The notes beneath the pieces are model-generated. The model saw nothing but the letters and a program-made list of their open reading frames with translations, did no database searches and was not told the origin of the DNA. Of a stretch of DNA of 64,000 bases, positions 58,165 to 64,000 are shown piece by piece. Numbering within the stretch: position 1 is the stretch's first letter; each line of letters opens with the position of its first letter. This DNA comes from an uncultured Porphyromonadaceae bacterium. GTDB lineage: Bacteria; Bacteroidota; Bacteroidia; Bacteroidales; Muribaculaceae. The stretch covers positions 1 to 64,000 of the forward strand of contig USMC01000001.1 of the NCBI GenBank assembly GCA_900555715.1. Direction: 5' to 3'. Both the position numbers and the translations under genes were made by a program.

Positions 58165-59814
58165 ATGGCAACAAAACCTTTCCACTATCAGGAGATGTTC
58201 CCCCTCGGACCTGACACGACCGAGTACTATCATCTCACTTCCGATTATGTCCATACCGAAAACTGGGGCGGACACGAGTTTCTTGTAGTAGACCCTGAGG
58301 CTCTTACAGTGCTTACGCGCCAGGCTACTCACGACAACGCTTTCATGCTGCGTCGCGAGCACAACCTTATGGTAGCCAAGATTCTGGCAGACCCCGAAGC
58401 AAGCCAGAACGACAAGTTCGTCGCTCTCACGATGCTGCGCAACGCCGAAGTGGCAGCCAAAGGTCATCTGCCTTTCTGCCAGGACACAGGCACCGCCATC
58501 TGCCATGCGTCCAAGGGTCAGAATGTCTACACAGGATGCAACGACGAAGAAAAAATTTCGCACGGCGTATATCTCACCTACACCACCGACAATCTCCGTT
58601 ACAGCCAGAATGCCCCTCTGACAATGTACGACGAGGTGAACACCGGCTGCAACCTTCCCGCTCAGATCGACATACACGCCACAGAAGGCAATGAATATCA
58701 TTTCCTTTTCGTTGCCAAAGGCGGCGGTTCCGCAAACAAGACCTATCTCTACCAGGAGACCAAGGCAACTATCAACCCCAAGAAGCTTGTGCCTTTCCTC
58801 ATCGAGAAAATGCGCACTCTCGGCACGGCTGCATGTCCTCCCTATCATATCGCGTTTGTCATCGGCGGCACTTCAGCCGAGAAAAACCTTGAGGTAGTCA
58901 AGAAGGCCTCTGTCAAATACCTCGACTCTCTGCCCACCCACGGCAACGAATACGGTCATGCTTTCCGCGACATTGAGCTGGAGAAAGAGCTCAAGAAGGC
59001 ATCGGAAGAGCTTGGTCTGGGCGCTCAGTTCGGCGGCAAGTACTATGCCCACGACATCCGCGTAATCCGTCTGCCGCGTCACGGCGCATCCTGTCCCATT
59101 GGAATGGGCGTAAGCTGCTCCGCCGACCGCAACGTGAAGGCTAAGATCAATAAAGAGGGTCTGTGGATCGAGAAGCTCGACAGCAACCCCGGTGAACTCA
59201 TTCCCGAGGAATACCGCAAGGCCGGCGAAGGCGAGGTTGTGAAAATCGACCTCAACCGTCCTATGGCTGAAATCCTTGCCGAACTCACCAAATACCCTGT
59301 CAGCACACGTCTGTCGCTCAAAGGCACAATCATCGTCGGCCGCGACATAGCACATGCCAAGATTAAGGAACGTCTCGACAAGGGCGAGCCTATGCCTCAG
59401 TACCTCAAAGACCATCCCATCTACTATGCCGGTCCCGCCAAGACTCCGGCAGGAATGCCCTCCGGTTCTTTCGGACCGACAACGGCAGGTCGCATGGACA
59501 GCTACGTCGACCAGTTCCAGGATGCCGGCGGCTCTATGATTATGATAGCCAAGGGCAACCGTTCCCAGCAGGTAACCGATGCCTGCAAGAAGCACGGCGG
59601 TTTCTACCTCGGCTCTATCGGCGGTCCCGCCGCTGTCCTCGCCCAGAACTCCATCAAGAGTGTCGAACTCCTCGAATACCCCGAGCTCGGCATGGAGGCT
59701 ATCTGGAAAATCGAAGTGGAGGATTTCCCGGCATTCATCCTCGTGGACGACAAGGGCAACGACTTCTTCACCCAGATAAACGAAAAATGCAAAATCTGCG
59801 GGCTTAACAAATAA
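58165..59814 (+). CDS. Class I fumarate hydratase (4Fe-4S, FumA/FumB type)
   Basis: A 549-residue iron-sulfur fumarase that converts fumarate and malate. The cluster Cys sites are in FCQDTGTA near residue 106, TGCNLPAQI near residue 161 and GASCPIGMG near residue 311. The second part has GPTTAGRMDSYVDQFQ and the swivelling fumarase C-terminal domain (GGPAAVLAQNSIKSVELLEY, shortened to GGPAAVLAQ). In a Bacteroidales fermenter it serves the reductive branch to succinate, together with pckA. Oxygen-sensitive clusters fit an anaerobe. Confidence 0.95.
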   Translation: MATKPFHYQEMFPLGPDTTEYYHLTSDYVHTENWGGHEFLVVDPEALTVLTRQATHDNAFMLRREHNLMVAKILADPEASQNDKFVALTMLRNAEVAAKGHLPFCQDTGTAICHASKGQNVYTGCNDEEKISHGVYLTYTTDNLRYSQNAPLTMYDEVNTGCNLPAQIDIHATEGNEYHFLFVAKGGGSANKTYLYQETKATINPKKLVPFLIEKMRTLGTAACPPYHIAFVIGGTSAEKNLEVVKKASVKYLDSLPTHGNEYGHAFRDIELEKELKKASEELGLGAQFGGKYYAHDIRVIRLPRHGASCPIGMGVSCSADRNVKAKINKEGLWIEKLDSNPGELIPEEYRKAGEGEVVKIDLNRPMAEILAELTKYPVSTRLSLKGTIIVGRDIAHAKIKERLDKGEPMPQYLKDHPIYYAGPAKTPAGMPSGSFGPTTAGRMDSYVDQFQDAGGSMIMIAKGNRSQQVTDACKKHGGFYLGSIGGPAAVLAQNSIKSVELLEYPELGMEAIWKIEVEDFPAFILVDDKGNDFFTQINEKCKICGLNK

Positions 59815-59830
59815 GTCCTGAGTCATTATG

Positions 59831-59870
59831 CCCCGGGACGGGTGCACTCCCGTTCCGGGGACTTTTTCTT
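59831..59870 (+). terminator. Intrinsic terminator of the fumarase gene
   Basis: A 12-bp stem CCCCGGGACGGG / CCCGTTCCGGGG (one G-T pair), loop TGCACT, followed by ACTTTTTCTT. Confidence 0.9.
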
Positions 59871-59907
59871 ATCTCCCAAGAGTGTGTTGAATTAAAAAAA
59901 ACAGATT

Positions 59908-62900
59908 ATGCTGCGCTATAAATATTTACTATCCGTCTTTCTTCTTATGATGACGAGTTTCATGTCGATCTCCGGTGCGAAAAATGACGATACGCCGGAT
60001 TTCGCCTACCCGCAGACAGTCATTTCCGACGCCACAAAATCGCTCGCCGAGGCTACAAACGGCGCCGACCGCCTGCGCGCCGTACTTGAGATATGTGCTG
60101 CCAAGGCTTCCATAGACCCCGACTCGATGTTCGCTCTTCCGGCTTTCGTAGAGGCACAGATGGAGGCTCCGGGGCTTACCGATGCCGACAAAGCGATGTT
60201 CACTGCCTATGAAGCGCAGCTTTTCAGAAACATCTATAATAACAACCGTTTCAAATACAATAATGTAGATGCCCCCGACGAGCCTGTCCCAGCCGACATC
60301 AGCCTGTGGAGCAGCAAGCAGTTCCGCCGGAAAATAGAGACGCTTTACGCGTCGGCAGCATCGCTTGCCGCCGCCGACAACGCGCCGCTGACCGACTACA
60401 CCCGTTGTCTCAACTATAACGACTATATCCTGCCGTACATTCCCGACCTGCGTGGCTTTGTTGCTCTGCGCACATTCAACTGGTTCGACAGTCTTAATAA
60501 ACCGTACGCTCAGGAGTCTAAAAAAGCTTTAGCGGAGACGGCTTCTGGCTTCTACGGAAAAGCTACCGCGCCGTGGTTCTACTGGCGCTGCGAATACGAC
60601 GATACGCCTGCCGCACTCGTAAGGCTGTATGACGAATACAGCGACAACGAGGCTGCCCGCTATGTCCTTATGGATCTATGCGAGAAAACTCTGAATTATA
60701 ACTATGAAGTACCTGACGACACCAGAACCGTTTTCCGCGACAAGATAATTTCTTTCATAGAAAATTCGCTCGTCCGTTTCCCCGACTGGTTCGGCAACGA
60801 AACACTGAGCGAAAAACTCGCCTCGCTGACACGCCCCATAATCGATATTCATGGTCCCTCGCTGTGTGCGCCCGACAAAATATATAATGTCAGTGTCAAG
60901 ACGTCTTTTGTCAAAGACTATACCCTTACGCTCTATCGCCTGACTTCCTCCGGTAAATACATCCCGGTTAAAAAAATTGCGTCGGAAGGAAGTCTGGTGT
61001 CGGTGACAAAGAAAAGCATCAGCGCCACCGACACAACAATGACTGTCGGCATAAAAATCAGTGCACCCGGTCATTACGCCCTGCTTCCGTCGTTGCCGGG
61101 AATCAAGTGCGAGAGTCCTGCGGCGATCTACTTTGAAGCTGTTCCCATAATCCCTGTTCTTGTCAACGGCGTTGACAGCAAGGGCGTTATTGTCGCTGAT
61201 TTCATCACCGGCGCTCCTGTTACCGCCGCTGTCGACCTCAACCTTTCAAGCTGGCGGAGCGGCACGGAAAAGAAAACGAAATATCTCGGCAATACCGGTC
61301 GCGACGGTGTGCTCATGTTCTCCGGCGAGGACGATGACAGATGGCAGAACCAGACGCTGACGTTCAAATACAGAAACCGCACCTATAAATTCCGTAACGA
61401 GATACAGCTTAGCCAAAACTACGACGGCAGCGGCAACAACGACGAGCGTATTCTTGTTCTGACCGACCGTCCGATCTACCATCTCGGCGACACAATAGCC
61501 TGGGCTGCTGTCGCCGCCGTCAGCGGCAAGACACTCGAAGGACGCTCACTGAAAGTCACCGTCCGCGATGCAAACGGACAGATCGCCGGCACAACGACGG
61601 CTGTAACCGATGCTTACGGGCGTGTTTCAGGCAAGTTCGTCACACAGAAGGGCGTGCTGACCGGTTACTGGCGTCTTACCGCTGTGGATGGAAAAAAGAG
61701 CGGAACAGCCACTGTCATGGTGAGCGATTTCCGTGTACCCACTTTCTCCGCCGAGGTCACAAGTGTCGAACGTGACGTGCCCGCCAAGGGCAGTGTCCGT
61801 CTGTCCGGCTCTGCCACGACCTATTCCGGTATGCCTGTCGCAGGCGCTGATGTCAAGATAACCGTCAGCGGAGCCTCGCGCTGGCGCTGGTTCTATCCCA
61901 CCCGTGAGTTAGGCACCCTGAATGCCAAGACAGACGCTTCCGGCGCCTTTATCTTCGATATCTCTGCCGATATTCTCGCTCAGCCCTTCGACAACGGAAA
62001 ACCCTACACCGATTTCTCTGCAAGTGTCATCGTCACGGCAGCCGACGGTTCAGCTTCCGAAACAATGAAAAACTTCACGACAGGCAAACCGTATGTTCTT
62101 GAAGTTTCCGCTCCGCAGACTACGGTTGAAACATCCGCTCCCGCAGCTGTCAATTTCAAGGCTTACGATGCCAACGGCAAGGAAGTGAACATTGCAGTTA
62201 ACTGGTCGTTGCGCGGAGAAGGCAGCACCAACGGCGAAGCAATGCGCGGCGTAGCCACCACCGGCAAGCCTCTGGAAATAGATCTTTCCCGTTTCGGCGC
62301 CGGACGCTTCCGCATGACTGTGGAGCCCGTCGATACTGTATTGGCTAATCCCACCGACAACCTCATCCTGACGCTCTACAATGTCGATAAAGGGCAGATT
62401 CCTGCCGACAGCAAAATATTCGTGCCCGTCACCACTATCAGTGCCGGCGAAGATGTCCTTGTAGGTGTCAATGTCGACAAGGCATATATCTATGCCGTCC
62501 AGCGCCAGGGAAAGAAACTTGAAAAAATACGTCTGCACACCCTGTCGCGCGGTTATAACAGAATTCCCGCCGTCATCGGCGACCCCGAGAATGCCCAGCT
62601 TCTTCTGACATGGGTTCTTGGCGAAAAAGTGGAAAATGCAGAAATCGACATCCGACGTCCGGAAACGAAGCTTCCCGAAGTAAAGGCAGAGAGTTTCCGC
62701 GACCGTCTCACTCCCGGTGCCTCCGAGACGTGGCGTTTCCGTCTTCTCGATGCCGACGGGAAGGCTCTGGATGCCGCTATGGTTGCCACTCTCTACAACC
62801 GCGCCCTCGAAGAGCTTGAAAAACCGTCGGTTCCGGTTAATTTCGGATTCTATAAACCGTCGTACAACATCTGGCTCAACACCGCTATGCCGTACGGAGT

Positions 62901-64000
62901 GACGGCATCGGCACGCAAACTGCTGAATAGATGCATCAAATGTTATTTTGTTTATCCGACATTCCTTTTCGAGAACTACTATTCGTTGGGGAGTATCCGC
63001 ATCGGTGGATTGGGACGGGCGACGGCTAAATATGCCGCCAATGCCGCACCAGACCTTCTCATAGTCGAGGATGAGGCTGCGCTAATGAAAAGCGAGGTAG
63101 CCGAAAGCGTCGAGGAGGGGAACGCTGACGGCGGCGCACAGCCGCAGGACGCCGGGCAGTTCGAATACCGCGAGGGAGAGGCACTTCAGGGCTTCTGGGA
63201 GCCATCGCTCGTGTCGGACAAAGACGGTAATATCGACATCACATTTACCGTACCCAATGCCATTGGTTCGTGGCGTCTCAACGCTTTCGCCTGGTCGAAG
63301 AATACTGACGCGGCACGGTTCATAGGCGAATGCCTTGCCAACAAGCCAGTCATGGTTCAGCCCAATCTGCCGCGCTTCCTGCGCCAGGGCGACAAGGCTC
63401 GCGTTCTCGCAACGGTATACAACAACAGCGACACCGCAACCGATGTGACAACGACAGTCGAGATTTTCGACGTAGCCACAGGCAATGTCATCGGCACTTC
63501 AACAAGCACTGAACACATAGCCGCCAAAGGCTCCGCCCTTGCCGCCATTGATGTCACGGCTCCTGTCGACGCGTCTTCGCTCGGCTACCGCGTGCGCAGT
63601 CAGGCGGGACAGTTTGCCGACGGCGAGCAGACGCTTATTCCTATCCTGTCGTCGTCGACAACGGTCATAGAAAGCACGGAGTTCTATCTCAACCCCGGCG
63701 ACAAGCGTCCGTTCGAATTCACGATGAAAAACCCGAAGGATGCGTCGCTCACCCTGCAGTATTGCCAGAATCCTGTATGGACGGCAGTCAAGGCAATGCG
63801 CGGCATCGCCGGACAGCAACCCTCGACATCGTCGGCTCTTGTTTCGAAAATATTCTCGGCTCTCGCCGCGAAGAAGATAGTGGGCGGTAACAAAGACATT
63901 TCCGCCGCCATCGCGCAGTGGCGCGACAATCCGTCGGAACATGCCCTAACATCCATGCTTGAGAGAAACGAAGCTCTCAAACGTCTGCTTCTCGATCAGA
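59908..64000 (+). CDS. Alpha-2-macroglobulin-like protein (MG domains), 3' end outside the window
   Basis: An open frame of 1364 codons to the window edge. The signal peptide is MLRYKYLLSVFLLMMTSFM at residues 1-19 or so. Residues about 400-800 carry MG1/MG2-type text (VLTDRPIYHLGDTIAW and DFRVPTFSAEV). Residues about 1090-1140 carry the A2M hallmark segment GFWEPSLVSDKDG and VPNAIGSWRLNAFAWSK, followed by LPRFLRQGDKARVLATVYNN. A bait-and-thioester site of the C-x-E-Q type is not seen: the region where it should fall reads YCQNPVWTAVKAMRGIAGQQ. Bacteroidetes A2M-like proteins lacking it are common. A periplasmic or surface role in protease capture is inferred. Confidence 0.85.
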   Translation, partial: MLRYKYLLSVFLLMMTSFMSISGAKNDDTPDFAYPQTVISDATKSLAEATNGADRLRAVLEICAAKASIDPDSMFALPAFVEAQMEAPGLTDADKAMFTAYEAQLFRNIYNNNRFKYNNVDAPDEPVPADISLWSSKQFRRKIETLYASAASLAAADNAPLTDYTRCLNYNDYILPYIPDLRGFVALRTFNWFDSLNKPYAQESKKALAETASGFYGKATAPWFYWRCEYDDTPAALVRLYDEYSDNEAARYVLMDLCEKTLNYNYEVPDDTRTVFRDKIISFIENSLVRFPDWFGNETLSEKLASLTRPIIDIHGPSLCAPDKIYNVSVKTSFVKDYTLTLYRLTSSGKYIPVKKIASEGSLVSVTKKSISATDTTMTVGIKISAPGHYALLPSLPGIKCESPAAIYFEAVPIIPVLVNGVDSKGVIVADFITGAPVTAAVDLNLSSWRSGTEKKTKYLGNTGRDGVLMFSGEDDDRWQNQTLTFKYRNRTYKFRNEIQLSQNYDGSGNNDERILVLTDRPIYHLGDTIAWAAVAAVSGKTLEGRSLKVTVRDANGQIAGTTTAVTDAYGRVSGKFVTQKGVLTGYWRLTAVDGKKSGTATVMVSDFRVPTFSAEVTSVERDVPAKGSVRLSGSATTYSGMPVAGADVKITVSGASRWRWFYPTRELGTLNAKTDASGAFIFDISADILAQPFDNGKPYTDFSASVIVTAADGSASETMKNFTTGKPYVLEVSAPQTTVETSAPAAVNFKAYDANGKEVNIAVNWSLRGEGSTNGEAMRGVATTGKPLEIDLSRFGAGRFRMTVEPVDTVLANPTDNLILTLYNVDKGQIPADSKIFVPVTTISAGEDVLVGVNVDKAYIYAVQRQGKKLEKIRLHTLSRGYNRIPAVIGDPENAQLLLTWVLGEKVENAEIDIRRPETKLPEVKAESFRDRLTPGASETWRFRLLDADGKALDAAMVATLYNRALEELEKPSVPVNFGFYKPSYNIWLNTAMPYGVTASARKLLNRCIKCYFVYPTFLFENYYSLGSIRIGGLGRATAKYAANAAPDLLIVEDEAALMKSEVAESVEEGNADGGAQPQDAGQFEYREGEALQGFWEPSLVSDKDGNIDITFTVPNAIGSWRLNAFAWSKNTDAARFIGECLANKPVMVQPNLPRFLRQGDKARVLATVYNNSDTATDVTTTVEIFDVATGNVIGTSTSTEHIAAKGSALAAIDVTAPVDASSLGYRVRSQAGQFADGEQTLIPILSSSTTVIESTEFYLNPGDKRPFEFTMKNPKDASLTLQYCQNPVWTAVKAMRGIAGQQPSTSSALVSKIFSALAAKKIVGGNKDISAAIAQWRDNPSEHALTSMLERNEALKRLLLDQ

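Overview
The window looks like chromosome of a Bacteroidales bacterium, most likely a Muribaculaceae-type gut commensal. Three things support this. Promoters carry the Bacteroidetes -7 box TAnnTTTG again and again, Shine-Dalgarno sequences are nearly absent, and the gene families are typical of the order: outer-membrane barrels, PCMD-type lipoproteins, DUF5074-like beta-propellers, ATP-dependent PEP carboxykinase, COG0523 GTPase and an alpha-2-macroglobulin-like protein. The assignment is by recognition, not by a database search. There are no rRNA or tRNA genes, no transposase, no CRISPR array and no prophage that I can see.

Left part (1-11000): the 3' part of an outer-membrane receptor, a 23S-rRNA-methylase-like THUMP protein, then a tight chain purD / membrane protein / pdxB, followed by a chain coaX / outer-membrane protein / lptC / CNNM-CBS protein with overlapping or nearly touching ends. 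From 10900 to 14500 lies an AT-richer, decaying accessory patch: a 9-G tract with inverted repeats, a TPR-membrane regulator split by an in-frame TAA, a DUF3244-like secreted protein, a C10 (streptopain) protease remnant and a small lipoprotein that may be its inhibitor.

Middle (14500-39500): a large FAD/Fe-S oxidoreductase, a six-gene export and surface-polysaccharide operon (TolC, HlyD, two ABC-2 permeases, flippase, glycosyltransferase), ybeY-mnmG, two perfect parS sites, apt, a His-rich COG0523 metallochaperone, a set of exported proteins (calycin/PCMD type, lipoprotein, barrel), upp, an AraC regulator with an outer-membrane protein, and the operon pgi-murI-beta-propeller lipoprotein.

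Right part (39500-64000): a lone DUF1016 nuclease, a TPR protein, an AT-rich tandem repeat, an operon of LPG-synthase-like membrane protein / carboxynorspermidine synthase / TGS-uridine kinase, and a divergent four-gene cassette that contains the three enzymes expected for a CMP-nonulosonic acid (KDN- or sialic-acid-like). Then comes pckA, flanked on both sides by copies of a roughly 145 bp element whose hairpin shows a compensatory base swap. After it: an exported protein, thioredoxin, a DUF234-type ATPase, a second related exported protein, polA, class I fumarase and the first 1364 codons of an alpha-2-macroglobulin-like protein that runs off the end.

Most promising for a second look: the paired element around pckA, the decayed C10 protease/inhibitor locus with its split regulator, the parS pair next to mnmG, the shared C-terminal tail on three exported proteins, and the repeated placement of -7 boxes only 4-6 nt before start codons (probable leaderless mRNAs).
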